Positions 26,134-34,645 are shown, numbered from the stretch's first letter. The stretch: DNA of 64,000 nt from Rhodanobacter sp. 7MK24 (GCF_014842995.1 NZ_JACYXL010000003.1:248001-312000); one strand, 5' to 3'. Numbers and translations are program-made. The notes: generated by a model not told the origin, from the sequence alone.

Positions 26134-26199
26134 ATGAATGCAGCCATCAATCCCGGCCCTTGTCATTCATTTGCTTATCTTGCGGGTCACCAGCTTTGA
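26134..26199 (+). CDS. 21-codon putative coupling peptide between the two J-protein genes
   Basis: ATG 26134 with GAGG at 26121-26124 (9 nt spacing) opens a 21-residue frame. Its TGA (26197-26199) overlaps the TTG start of J-protein copy 2, recreating the TTGA junction found at hscC/J-protein copy 1. It ends in ...GHQL where hscC ends in ...ERQL. The residues show no domain; a role as a translational-coupling leader is inference from position. Confidence 0.45.
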   Translation: MNAAINPGPCHSFAYLAGHQL

Positions 26200-26336
26200 T
26201 CTGGGCCTACGAATTGCTCGGCGTTGCCGCCGATGCCGATGCCGCCACGATCAAGCGCGCCTATGCGCGCCTGCTGCGCACGACGCGGCCGGACGAGGAT
26301 GCTGAAGCGTTCCAGCGCCTGAACACCGCATACCAG
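26190..26336 (+). repeat. direct repeat, copy 2 (stop/start junction plus J domain)
   Basis: Second copy of the 24224-24370 repeat. It keeps the CCAGCTTTGA junction although no hscC gene lies directly upstream, showing that the duplication carried the end of hscC along with the J domain. Confidence 0.85.
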
Positions 26337-28004
26337 ATAGCACTCACGCAAGCGGGCAGGCAGACGACCCGCCCCCCGATGGCACAACCCGCACCTATCC
26401 CGCCCCCGGCGACACCGAAACGCGATACCCACGTCATCCCCGTATCCACCGGCGACACCCAGCCGCCAGCAGCGCCGCCGCATGTGGTCGTCCAACCCAG
26501 CCGCCCCGCTGTACCGCTGGAAACGCTCAGGACCGGGCCATCGATCGCACCCAGGGCACCGCATGTGCTCGAAACCCTGTCGCAACCCGAAATTTCCGGG
26601 CCCGACCTGGTGCCCTCGCCGCTGGAAACGCTCAAGCCCGGGCCATCGATCGCACCCAAGGCAGCGCACGCGCTCGAAACCCTGTCGCCACCCGAAACCT
26701 CCAGGCCCGGCCTGGCGCCTGCGCCAGTGGAAATCCTGAAGCCGGCGGGCCCCGCCTCCACGCCGGCCCGAGTGCTTCCACCGGTCGAGACCCTGCGACC
26801 GGCGGCGTCGCGACCAGCGACGGCGGTCAATATCGCCGAACTGGCCAAGCGCGTGATCGACGAAGCATGCCGCGCCGAAGGCCCGGTGGGGCTTGCCAAC
26901 TGGCTGGCCCGCTGCCCGGAACTATGGTCGTTCCGCATCAAGCAACTCACCGGGCAGCGGATGATGCAGGGACTGGCGCAAGAGTCACGTCCCATGCAGT
27001 CCGCCAACTTCGATGCACTGCTGGGCTTCTTCGATCTCAACAACGTGCTGACAGGCCTGAACCCGGTTGCCCTGGAAAAATTACGCAGCAGGCTGGCGGC
27101 ACACTGGGAGATGTTCAACGACCATACATCGCTGGCAAGACGATCGCGCACCCTGACCGAGAAAGGCCAGCCTCATCCTTGGAGGGTGCGCAGTTGCATC
27201 GCCCTGCTGCAACAGCCGCGCAGCTGGTACCGAACCATTGGCGTGACCCTGACGCGCGAAAAATCCGCGAACCTCGCGCGCATCGCGCACGCGCTTTGCC
27301 TGGGCGTCCCCGAGCAATTGCCAGCCACGTTGAATCGGGAACATGCGCAATTCTGGTTGCGTGCCGTGGGCAGCAATGGCAATAGCCGCGAATACTGGAC
27401 ACTCGTCGCCATCCGCGTGCTCGCCATGGCCCTGGCAGGCGCTGCCATCACCGCCATCGTGCTGTTCTGGGCGGCATCGCAACAGGGCGACATCACCAAG
27501 CCGGCCGCCTGGCTAGGCATCGGGTCCGTCTCGGCCGTGATGTTCGCTGGCATCGCGCTCTTTCTGTCCGCCCTGATCGGCGTCAGGTGGATCAATCGCT
27601 GGCAAGGCGCGCCGGAGTCTTCAAGCGAGGCCAATCCATGGCGGCGGCGATTACTCATCCCTTCGCTGTGCGCCCTTGGACTTGGAATGGACTACCTGCT
27701 GGACAAGCCCATCGTGGCGACGCCGATCGTACTTGGCGCGTTGGCCCTGGCCATCCGTCGGTACAGGCTTCGCACGCCGAAACGCAGCAGGAAACCCATC
27801 CTCAACCTCAGTCCGCGTGCCCTCACGTACCTCTTGCTGGCCTGCGCATCCATTATCGGCAGCGTGGCAACCCAGGCCGTGAATGGGGGAGCACTCGACA
27901 ACGTTCCGCTGCTGGCCATGGCCGCAGCCACGACGCTCGTCATTTGGGGCATCGACATGTTTCGTCACCGCGCGCATTGGCGGGTGAAGCAAGCCAGGGG
28001 CTGA
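26196..28004 (+). CDS. membrane J-domain protein, HscC co-chaperone (DjlB/DjlC-like), copy 2
   Basis: 602 residues from TTG 26196; no in-frame ATG or GTG lies close upstream of the J domain (IWAYELLGVAADADAATIKR). As in copy 1, the loop reads TTRPDED, so the catalytic HPD His is missing. A long proline-rich linker contains repeated PLETLKPGPSIAPKA-type units (about 26514-26790), followed by the same kind of central helical domain (PELWSFRIKQ ... NFDALLGFFDLNNV) and about five C-terminal membrane segments. Outside the J domain the two paralogues are strongly diverged, and this copy has normal GC content. It probably recruits HscC to the membrane. It converges on the feo operon, with 11 nt between stops. 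Confidence 0.75.
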   Translation: MIWAYELLGVAADADAATIKRAYARLLRTTRPDEDAEAFQRLNTAYQIALTQAGRQTTRPPMAQPAPIPPPATPKRDTHVIPVSTGDTQPPAAPPHVVVQPSRPAVPLETLRTGPSIAPRAPHVLETLSQPEISGPDLVPSPLETLKPGPSIAPKAAHALETLSPPETSRPGLAPAPVEILKPAGPASTPARVLPPVETLRPAASRPATAVNIAELAKRVIDEACRAEGPVGLANWLARCPELWSFRIKQLTGQRMMQGLAQESRPMQSANFDALLGFFDLNNVLTGLNPVALEKLRSRLAAHWEMFNDHTSLARRSRTLTEKGQPHPWRVRSCIALLQQPRSWYRTIGVTLTREKSANLARIAHALCLGVPEQLPATLNREHAQFWLRAVGSNGNSREYWTLVAIRVLAMALAGAAITAIVLFWAASQQGDITKPAAWLGIGSVSAVMFAGIALFLSALIGVRWINRWQGAPESSSEANPWRRRLLIPSLCALGLGMDYLLDKPIVATPIVLGALALAIRRYRLRTPKRSRKPILNLSPRALTYLLLACASIIGSVATQAVNGGALDNVPLLAMAAATTLVIWGIDMFRHRAHWRVKQARG

Positions 28005-28015
28005 CGCTGTCCGAG

Positions 28016-28360
28016 TCAGCGCGAACGCGACCTGAAATGCAGCGGCATCGGCTCCACCGCCGTGCGCGCCTGCCCGGATGAACCGGGAGCACGCGACTCC
28101 GTCGAAGCCGCTACCGGCTTCTTCGGCCCGCAAGCGCCGCAGGTGCTGCAACCGTCACTGCAATCGCCCGTGCCCTGCTTCGGCTGCAGGCGTCGTCCCA
28201 GGGCCTTCAGCAGGCGCGAATCGCTGCGCGACAAACGCATCGAAACCGCCGCCAGCCAGCGGCTGGTGAGCTGCGGCGCCAGCTTGCGGAACACCACCAG
28301 CGCGCTGGCCGCCACGATCAGGCCGAGCACGATGTACTGAATCAGCAGGCCGGTGCTCAT
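28016..28360 (-). CDS. FeoB-associated small membrane protein with Cys-rich motif (DUF6587-like)
   Basis: 114 residues: one N-terminal membrane helix (LIQYIVLGLIVAASALVVF), a basic segment, then a Cys cluster CSDGCSTCGACG. The ATG overlaps the feoB stop by 4 nt (ATGA), so it is the third gene of feoA-feoB-this gene. The Cys cluster could bind iron or an Fe-S cluster and support FeoB, as proposed for FeoC-like and FeoB-associated Cys-rich proteins. It has no resemblance to the winged-helix FeoC of E. coli. Confidence 0.75.
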   Translation of the reverse strand: MSTGLLIQYIVLGLIVAASALVVFRKLAPQLTSRWLAAVSMRLSRSDSRLLKALGRRLQPKQGTGDCSDGCSTCGACGPKKPVAASTESRAPGSSGQARTAVEPMPLHFRSRSR

Positions 28361-30192
28361 GCAAGCATGCTCGCGACCTGATAGACGAGGAAGGAAGCCG
28401 CGTAGGCCATCACGAACTGGTAGCCGAACGAGACGACCACGTTGCGCCACTCGCCGGTCTCGCGCTTGATGACGGCCAGCGTGGACATGCACTGCGGCGC
28501 GTAGGCGAACCACACCAGCAGCGACAGCGCGGAAGCCAGCGAGACATGCGAGGCCAGGGCCGGCGCGAGCTGGCCCGCATCGCCGCCCACCGCGTACACC
28601 GTGGCCAGTGCCGCCACCGCGGTCTCGCGCGCGGCGAAGGCGGGGATCAGCGCCAGGCTCATCTGCCAGTTGAAGCCGATCGGTGCGAACGGATACGCCA
28701 GCCAATGGCCAAGATGGCCGGCAAAGCTGTAGTCGATCGCCGGCCCGCTGGCGCCCGCCGGCGGCGCGGGAAAGCTGGACAGCGCCCACATCAGCACGGT
28801 GAGCGCGAGGATCACGCCGGTCAGCCGCTTCAGGAAGATCATGCTGCGCTCGTACAGGCCGATCGCCACGTCGCGCACCTTGGGCAGGCGGTACGAAGGC
28901 AGTTCCATCAGCAGCGCATGGTCGCCCTGATCACGGCGGATACGCTTCATCACCCAGCCCACAAGCATCGCGCCGATGATGCCTGCGAGATAGAGCGCGA
29001 ACAGCACCAGTCCCTGCAGGTTGAACAGGCCGAACACGCGATGTGCCGGAATGAAGGCGCCGATCAAGAGCGCATACACCGGCAGGCGTGCCGAGCAGGT
29101 CATCAGTGGCGCCACGAGGATGGTGGCCACGCGGTCGCGCGGATCGGTGATCGAGCGCGTGCCCATGATGCCGGGGATGGCGCAGGCGAAGCTGGACAGC
29201 AGCGGGATGAAGGAGCGCCCGGTCAGCCCCACCGACACCATCAGCCGGTCCAGCAGGAAGGCCGCTCGCGGCAGGTAGCCGGATTCCTCCAGCACGAGGA
29301 TGAAGAAGAACAGCACCAGGATCTCGGGCATGAAGCCCAGCACCGTGCCCAGGCCGGTGAAGATGCCATCGTTGATCAGTCCCTGCAGCGGCCCTGCCGG
29401 CAACCACGCGGCGACGTGCGCACCCAGCCAGCCGAAGCCGTCGCCGATCAGGTCGGTCATCGGCTTGCCGGCGGCATATACCGCCTGGAACACCAGGAAC
29501 ATCACCACCGCGAGGATGGCGAGGCCGAACGCCGGATGCAGCGCCCAGCGGTCTAGCGCATCGTCCAGCTCCGCCGTCTGGCGCGGCATGCGCACCGTGG
29601 CGGCGAGCAAGGCCCGCACGTCGGCATGCAGATCGGCGCGGCTGGCCGCGTCGTCGGCTTGCGCAGGCGCAGCCTGCGGCAGCTCACCGTCCACGCGCTC
29701 CACCAGGGCCTGTGCGCCGCCACGCTTTACCGCAACGGTTTCCACCACCGGGAGACCCAGGCGACGCGACAGTTCCGGCACGTCGATCTCGATGCCGCGC
29801 CGACGCGCCGCATCCATCATGTTCAAGGCCAGCACCACCGGGCGACCCAGCCGCCGCACTTCCAGCAGGAAGCGCAGGTGCAGGCGCAGGTTGGTGGCAT
29901 CGGCCACGCACACGATCAGGTCGGGGGGCGCCTCGCCGGGATAGTTGCCCTCCAGCACGTCGCGGGTGATCTGCTCGTCGGGGCTGACTGCATCGAAGCT
30001 GTACGCACCCGGCAAGTCGAGTATCTGCAACATGCGCCCGGACGGCGCCAGGAAACGCCCTTCCTTGCGCTCGATGGTCACGCCGGCGTAATTGGCCACC
30101 TTCTGCCGACCGCCGGTGAGCAGGTTGAACAACGCGGTCTTGCCGCAGTTCGGATTGCCAACCAGGGCAATGCGCAGGGCGTCGGCGCTCAT
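28357..30192 (-). CDS. feoB: ferrous iron transporter FeoB
   Basis: 611 residues, on the short side for FeoB. The N-terminal G domain shows G1 GNPNCGKT (~11-18), G3 DLPG and G4 LNMMD. The membrane part has the two Gate regions, including SFACAIPGIMGTRSI and PLMTCSARLPVYALLIG, and a C-terminal gate around FAARETAVAAL and APQCMSTLAVIKRETG. It imports Fe(II) across the inner membrane coupled to nucleotide hydrolysis. It overlaps feoA upstream and the Cys-rich protein gene downstream by ATGA junctions. The Fur-box promoter in front of feoA controls all three. Confidence 0.95.
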   Translation of the reverse strand: MSADALRIALVGNPNCGKTALFNLLTGGRQKVANYAGVTIERKEGRFLAPSGRMLQILDLPGAYSFDAVSPDEQITRDVLEGNYPGEAPPDLIVCVADATNLRLHLRFLLEVRRLGRPVVLALNMMDAARRRGIEIDVPELSRRLGLPVVETVAVKRGGAQALVERVDGELPQAAPAQADDAASRADLHADVRALLAATVRMPRQTAELDDALDRWALHPAFGLAILAVVMFLVFQAVYAAGKPMTDLIGDGFGWLGAHVAAWLPAGPLQGLINDGIFTGLGTVLGFMPEILVLFFFILVLEESGYLPRAAFLLDRLMVSVGLTGRSFIPLLSSFACAIPGIMGTRSITDPRDRVATILVAPLMTCSARLPVYALLIGAFIPAHRVFGLFNLQGLVLFALYLAGIIGAMLVGWVMKRIRRDQGDHALLMELPSYRLPKVRDVAIGLYERSMIFLKRLTGVILALTVLMWALSSFPAPPAGASGPAIDYSFAGHLGHWLAYPFAPIGFNWQMSLALIPAFAARETAVAALATVYAVGGDAGQLAPALASHVSLASALSLLVWFAYAPQCMSTLAVIKRETGEWRNVVVSFGYQFVMAYAASFLVYQVASMLA

Positions 30193-30431
30193 GCTGCCTC
30201 CGCCCGCACGCTGACCCGGTTCGCTTCCGCACGACGCAGGGCAAAGCGGGTGAAGCCGATCTGGATCAGCAACGGATCGGCTCCCAATGGCGCCCTCGCC
30301 ACCACGCGCACCGGCTCGCCATCGACGAAGCCGAGGTCGCGCAGCCGCTGCGCCACGGTGTCATTGGCGTGCGCGTCGTCCACGCGGTCCACCACGGCGG
30401 TGACACCCTTCGGCAAGTCGGACAAGCGCAC
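30189..30431 (-). CDS. feoA: ferrous iron transport protein FeoA
   Basis: 80-residue SH3-like cytoplasmic partner of FeoB (RLSDLPKGVTAVVDRV ... RLRDLGFVDGEPVRVVARAPLGADPLLIQIGFTRFALRRAEANRVSV). I chose GTG 30431, which begins VRLSDLPKG as FeoA proteins normally do. Longer in-frame starts would translate through the Fur box and -10 element at 30448-30469. Its TGA overlaps the feoB ATG by 4 nt. Confidence 0.88.
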   Translation of the reverse strand: MRLSDLPKGVTAVVDRVDDAHANDTVAQRLRDLGFVDGEPVRVVARAPLGADPLLIQIGFTRFALRRAEANRVSVRAEAA

Positions 30432-30447
30432 GGTCAATCCGAGTACA

Positions 30448-30469
30448 AATAAGAATGGTTCGCATTGTA
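30448..30469 (-). promoter_or_regulatory. Fur box and -10 of the feoAB operon
   Basis: AATAAGAATGGTTCGCATT (30448-30466) agrees with the classical 19-bp Fur box AATGAGAATGATTCTCATT at 16 of 19 positions. On the minus strand TACAAT (30469-30464) is a good -10 that overlaps its edge, so Fur-Fe(II) would block initiation. It leaves a leader of about 26 nt before GTG 30431. Confidence 0.7.
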
Positions 30470-30564
30470 GCCACATTACGCGCGTATTGCAGGGCTTCTG
30501 CTGGGCATCCGGCCGGGGGTTGCACAACGATTTAAAATGCCGGCTTTCTCCGCAGGATCCTCCG

Positions 30565-31356
30565 ATGGCTTCCTCCGTACGGATCACCGATCTCGCCGGC
30601 GTGCGCACGCTGGCCATGCACCGCCCCGAGGTGCACAACGCCTTCGACGACGCGCTGATCGCCGAGCTCACCGCCGCCATCGAAGACGCGGGCCGCGACC
30701 CGGCGGTGCGCGCCGTGGTGCTCACCGGCAGCGGCGCCAGCTTCTCGGCCGGTGCGGACCTCAACTGGATGCGCGGCATGGCCAAAGCCAGCGAGGCGGA
30801 GAATCGCGACGATTCGCTGCGGCTCGCGCGACTGATGCGCAGCCTGCAGTTCTGCCCCAAACCCACCCTCGCCCGCGTCAATGGCGCGGCCTACGGCGGC
30901 GGCGTGGGCCTGGTCGCCTGCTGCGACGTCGCCATCGGCACGGATGGCGCCAAGTTCGGCCTCACCGAGGTGAAGCTGGGCCTGGTGCCTGCCGTGATCT
31001 CGCCCTATGTGCTCGCCGCCATCGGCCTGCGCCAGGCACGCAAGCTGTTCCTCACCGGTGAAATATTCGATGCCGCCGAAGCACAGCGCATCGGCCTGTT
31101 GCACCAGGTCGTGGCCCCCGAAGCCTTGGACGAGGCCGTGGCCTTCGCATTGAAGCTGTTGGCCAAGGCCGGGCCCGTGGCACTGCGCGAGGCCAAGCGA
31201 CTCGCCTTCCGCGTGGAAGGGCTCGACGAAACCTGCGCCGAATCCATCGATCGTGACAACGCCGAACTGATCGCCCGCCTGCGCGTTTCACCGGAAGGCC
31301 AGGAAGGGCTCTCCGCCTTCCTGGACAAGCGCGCGCCGCAATGGGTTGCTGGCTGA
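30565..31356 (+). CDS. liuC: enoyl-CoA hydratase/isomerase family, probable methylglutaconyl-CoA hydratase
   Basis: 263 residues of the crotonase fold: oxyanion-hole motifs GSGASFSAGADLNWMRGM and VNGAAYGGGVGLVACCDVAIG, with acidic residues in FGLTEVKLGLVPAVISPYV. In the liu context it hydrates 3-methylglutaconyl-CoA to HMG-CoA. It lies directly upstream of liuD and liuE on the same strand. ATG 30565 has AGGATCC upstream. Crotonase substrate specificity cannot be read from sequence; the assignment rests on neighbours. Confidence 0.88.
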   Translation: MASSVRITDLAGVRTLAMHRPEVHNAFDDALIAELTAAIEDAGRDPAVRAVVLTGSGASFSAGADLNWMRGMAKASEAENRDDSLRLARLMRSLQFCPKPTLARVNGAAYGGGVGLVACCDVAIGTDGAKFGLTEVKLGLVPAVISPYVLAAIGLRQARKLFLTGEIFDAAEAQRIGLLHQVVAPEALDEAVAFALKLLAKAGPVALREAKRLAFRVEGLDETCAESIDRDNAELIARLRVSPEGQEGLSAFLDKRAPQWVAG

Positions 31357-31510
31357 CCCTCATGCTGCGCTGCGCATCGGCGCAAGGCGACGCATCTGCT
31401 AGTTTTCCGAGGCTTTGCATCGCGCGCCCTGTCAAAGGCAAGCCTGCAGCCCCCGCCATCCCGGCTTGCCCCGGAATGGCGACAAAACCAAGGCATCGCA
31501 AGGAACCCGC

Positions 31511-33499
31511 ATGTTCGAACGCGTACTGATCGCCAACCGCGGCGAGATCGCCTGCCGCGTGATCCGCACCTGCCGGCGGCTCGGCATCCGCAGCATCGCG
31601 GTGTATTCGGAAGCGGACCGCGACGCGCAGCACGTGCGCCTAGCCGATGAGGCCTGGCCCATCGGCGGCCCGCGCCCGGCGGAATCCTACCTGCGCATCG
31701 ATGCGATCCTCGAGGCCGCGAAGAAGAGCGGCGCGCAGGCCATCCATCCCGGCTACGGCTTCCTGTCCGAGAACACCGCCTTCTCCCGCGCCTGCGCCGA
31801 CGCGGGCATCGTGTTCATCGGGCCGGATCCCGCGAGCATCGAGGCGATGGGTTCCAAATCCGCCGCCAAGGCGTTGATGGCGAAACACGACGTGCCGCTG
31901 GTGCCCGGCTACAACGGCGACAACCAGGACAACGCCTTTCTCGCCCAGCAGGCCCATGCCGTCGGCTATCCGCTGATCATCAAGCCCTCGGCGGGCGGCG
32001 GCGGCAAGGGCATGCAGATCGTGCGCAGCGACGCGGATTTCCCCGAGGCGCTGGCCACCGCGCAGCGCGTGGCGCAGGCCGCGTTCGGCGACGCCAGCAT
32101 GCTGCTGGAGCGCTACGTCGAACACCCGCGCCATATCGAGTTCCAGATCTTCGGCGACCGCCACGGCCACGTGATCCACCTCGACGAGCGCGAATGCTCG
32201 GCGCAGCGCCGCTATCAGAAGGTGCTGGAGGAAACGCCCTCGCCCTTCCTCACGCCGGAGAAGCGCGCGGCCATGGGCGCTGCCGCGGTGGCCGCCGCGA
32301 AGGCCGTGAACTACGTGGGCGCGGGCACGGTGGAGTTCATCGTGGGGCCGCAGGGCGATTTCCACTTCATGGAAATGAACACGCGCCTGCAGGTGGAGCA
32401 CCCGGTCACCGAGCTCACCCACGGCTTCGACCTGGTCGAATGGCAGCTGCGCATCGCGCACGGCGAGCCATTGCCATTCACGCAGGAACAGGTTGCCTCG
32501 CACGGCCATGCGATCGAGGTGCGCCTGTATGCGGAAGACCCCGAGCAGAACTTCCTGCCCGGCTCCGGCAAGTTGCACACGCTGCGCCTGCCCGCGCCTT
32601 CGCGCCACGTGCGCATCGACGGCGGCGTGGCGCAGGGCGACACGGTGACGATCTTCTACGACCCGATGATCGCCAAGCTGATCGTGTGGGACGCAGACCG
32701 CCCGCAGGCCCTGCAGCGGCTGCGCGAAGCCCTGGCCGAGTGCGAGATCGAAGGCCCGAAATCCAACATCGCCTTCCTCGAACGGCTGGCGCGCCACCCG
32801 GCGATCACCGGGGCAAGCATCGATACCGGCTACCTCGACCGTCATCTCGACGAATTCGTCATTGGCGATGAAGAACCCGATGCGCGCACGCTGTTTGCCG
32901 CCGCCGCCGCCGCCCTGCTGCATGACGAGACGCACGTCGCGGCGAACCCTGCCGATCCGCATTCCCCGTGGGCCAGCGCCGATGCATGGCGCGTGGGCCA
33001 TGCGGGCAAGCGCATCGTGGCGCTGGCGCGCGGCGAGACGCGCTACGAAATCGAAGCCCACGGCCACGCAGGCAACTATCGACTGCACCATGGCGAACAC
33101 GCTTGCGAAGTGCGCGGCGCACGATTCGACGGCGATGCGCTCAGCGCCCGCTTCGACGACGAAGCCGAACGCCACGCCCTGCGCAGCAGCGCACATCGCG
33201 TGCTGCTGCACGACACCCATGGCCGCCGCTGGCACCTGAGCCGCGCGGCCGCCTATGCGTGGTCATCGAAGGACAGCGCGGGCGGCAACCAGGTCGTCGC
33301 CCCCATGCCGGGTCGCATCGTGCTGGTGAAGGCCAAGCCTGGCGACCACGTCGAGGAAGGCCAGGAGCTGCTGGTGATGGAAGCCATGAAGATGGAGCTG
33401 GCCCTGAAGGCGCCGCGCGCGGGCACCATCGAAAGCGTCACCGCAAGCCAGGGCGACTTCGTCGAGGCCGACTCGGTGCTGGTGAAATTCGTCGCCTGA
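31511..33499 (+). CDS. liuD: methylcrotonyl-CoA carboxylase, biotin carboxylase/biotin carrier (alpha) subunit
   Basis: 662 residues: biotin carboxylase domain from residue 1 (MFERVLIANRGEIACRVIRT), ATP-grasp glycine loop IIKPSAGGGGKGMQIV, catalytic FMEMNTRLQVEHPVTE, a BT linker region, and a C-terminal biotinyl domain with VMEAMKMELALKAP, whose Lys ~627 carries biotin. It charges biotin with carbonate for the LiuB transferase. AAGGAA precedes ATG 31511. A GTAG REP doublet separates it from liuE. Confidence 0.94.
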   Translation: MFERVLIANRGEIACRVIRTCRRLGIRSIAVYSEADRDAQHVRLADEAWPIGGPRPAESYLRIDAILEAAKKSGAQAIHPGYGFLSENTAFSRACADAGIVFIGPDPASIEAMGSKSAAKALMAKHDVPLVPGYNGDNQDNAFLAQQAHAVGYPLIIKPSAGGGGKGMQIVRSDADFPEALATAQRVAQAAFGDASMLLERYVEHPRHIEFQIFGDRHGHVIHLDERECSAQRRYQKVLEETPSPFLTPEKRAAMGAAAVAAAKAVNYVGAGTVEFIVGPQGDFHFMEMNTRLQVEHPVTELTHGFDLVEWQLRIAHGEPLPFTQEQVASHGHAIEVRLYAEDPEQNFLPGSGKLHTLRLPAPSRHVRIDGGVAQGDTVTIFYDPMIAKLIVWDADRPQALQRLREALAECEIEGPKSNIAFLERLARHPAITGASIDTGYLDRHLDEFVIGDEEPDARTLFAAAAAALLHDETHVAANPADPHSPWASADAWRVGHAGKRIVALARGETRYEIEAHGHAGNYRLHHGEHACEVRGARFDGDALSARFDDEAERHALRSSAHRVLLHDTHGRRWHLSRAAAYAWSSKDSAGGNQVVAPMPGRIVLVKAKPGDHVEEGQELLVMEAMKMELALKAPRAGTIESVTASQGDFVEADSVLVKFVA

Positions 33500-33512
33500 C
33501 CGCCCCACACCT

Positions 33513-33589
33513 GTAGGAGCGCACCCTGTGCGCGAATGCTTTTGCTTCGATCAGGCATCAGAGCCATCGCGCACAGGGTGCGTTCCTAC
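33513..33589. repeat. GTAG-type REP doublet between liuD and liuE
   Basis: Two 23-nt arms (33513-33535 and 33567-33589) form an inverted repeat with a single mismatch around the core AGCGCACCCTGTGCGCGA. The terminal GTAG/CTAC and the self-complementary arms are typical of REP/BIME elements mobilised by RAYT transposases in Stenotrophomonas and relatives. A degraded relative lies near 44874-44933. Confidence 0.8.
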
Positions 33590-33604
33590 CTTCGGAGAAC
33601 CGTG

Positions 33605-34504
33605 ATGACTGCATCCAACCACGTCCGCATCGTCGAAGTCGGCGCCCGCGACGGCCTGCAGAACGAGAAGACCCTGCTTCCCGCCGAAGTGAAGATCGCG
33701 CTGATCGACCGTCTCTCCTCCACCGGCCTCAAGACCATCGAGGCCACCAGCTTCGTCAGCCCGAAATGGGTGCCGCAACTCGCCGACGCGACCGAGGTGT
33801 TCGCCGGCATCCGCAAGGTGCCGGGCGTGAGTTACCCGGTGCTGGTACCGAACCTGCAGGGCTACGAGCGTGCGCGCGAAGTTGGCGCCAATGAAATCGC
33901 CGTGTTCACTGCCGCCAGCGAGGCGTTCAACCGCAAGAACATCAACGCCTCCATCGACGAATCCATCGAACGCTTCATGCCCGTGCTGGAGCGTGCCAAG
34001 GCCGACGGCGTGGCGGTGCGCGGCTACGTGTCCACCGTGCTTGGTTGCCCTTACCAGGGCGACGTGCCGGTGAGCGACGTGGTGCGCGTGGCGCGGCGGC
34101 TGCACGAACTCGGCTGCTATGAAGTCTCGCTGGGCGACACCATCGGCGTCGGCACGCCGGCGAAAGCGCGCGCCATGCTGCATGCGGTGGCGCAATCCGT
34201 GCCAATCGGCGCGCTGGCGGTGCATTTCCATGACACCTACGGCCAGGCGCTGGCGAACATCCTTGCCTGCCTCGAAGAAGGTGTGCGTGTGGTGGACAGC
34301 GCGGTTTCCGGCACTGGCGGCTGCCCGTACGCCAAGGGTGCCACCGGCAACGTGGCCAGCGAGGACGTGGTGTACATGCTGCACGGCATGGGCATGGCGA
34401 CCGGCGTCGATCTCGACCTGCTGGTCGCCACCGGCGCCTGGTTGGCCGCGCAGTTGCACAAGGACACCGCCAGCCGCGTGACGCGGGCGCGCACGGCGGC
34501 GTAG
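33605..34504 (+). CDS. liuE: hydroxymethylglutaryl-CoA lyase
   Basis: 299 residues, TIM barrel of the HMGL-like family. The N-terminal substrate/metal motif is VEVGARDGLQNEK (Arg and Asp) and the signature SGTGGCPYAKGATGNVASEDV holds the catalytic Cys. FHDTYGQAL supplies metal-binding histidines. It cleaves HMG-CoA to acetyl-CoA and acetoacetate, the last leucine-specific step. GTG 33602 immediately precedes ATG 33605 in frame; a GGAGAA site at 33595-33600 suits either. Confidence 0.94.
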   Translation: MTASNHVRIVEVGARDGLQNEKTLLPAEVKIALIDRLSSTGLKTIEATSFVSPKWVPQLADATEVFAGIRKVPGVSYPVLVPNLQGYERAREVGANEIAVFTAASEAFNRKNINASIDESIERFMPVLERAKADGVAVRGYVSTVLGCPYQGDVPVSDVVRVARRLHELGCYEVSLGDTIGVGTPAKARAMLHAVAQSVPIGALAVHFHDTYGQALANILACLEEGVRVVDSAVSGTGGCPYAKGATGNVASEDVVYMLHGMGMATGVDLDLLVATGAWLAAQLHKDTASRVTRARTAA

Positions 34505-34624
34505 CCTTTTCTCCTTCGCCCCGCCGGGGGGGAGAACCAGGCCAAGCGACGGACTCGCGGAGTGATTGCGTTTCGAAGCGCACTTCGAACTACATAACCG
34601 CAAGTCTTGGCCCCTCACCTCAAT

Positions 34625-34645
34625 CCTCTCCCCAGAGGGGAGAGG
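34625..34645. repeat. CCTCTCCCC hairpin
   Basis: Perfect 9-bp inverted repeat CCTCTCCCC-AGA-GGGGAGAGG in the 272-nt gap after liuE. Same type as the hairpin at 2654-2673. No T-tract. Nothing else is evident in 34505-34776. Confidence 0.6.

Noticed and set aside
30470-30881. Longer FeoA and a separate minus-strand protein above it
   Set aside because: Would read through the Fur box, -10 and the liuC coding region. FeoA proteins are about 75-85 residues, matching the GTG 30431 start.
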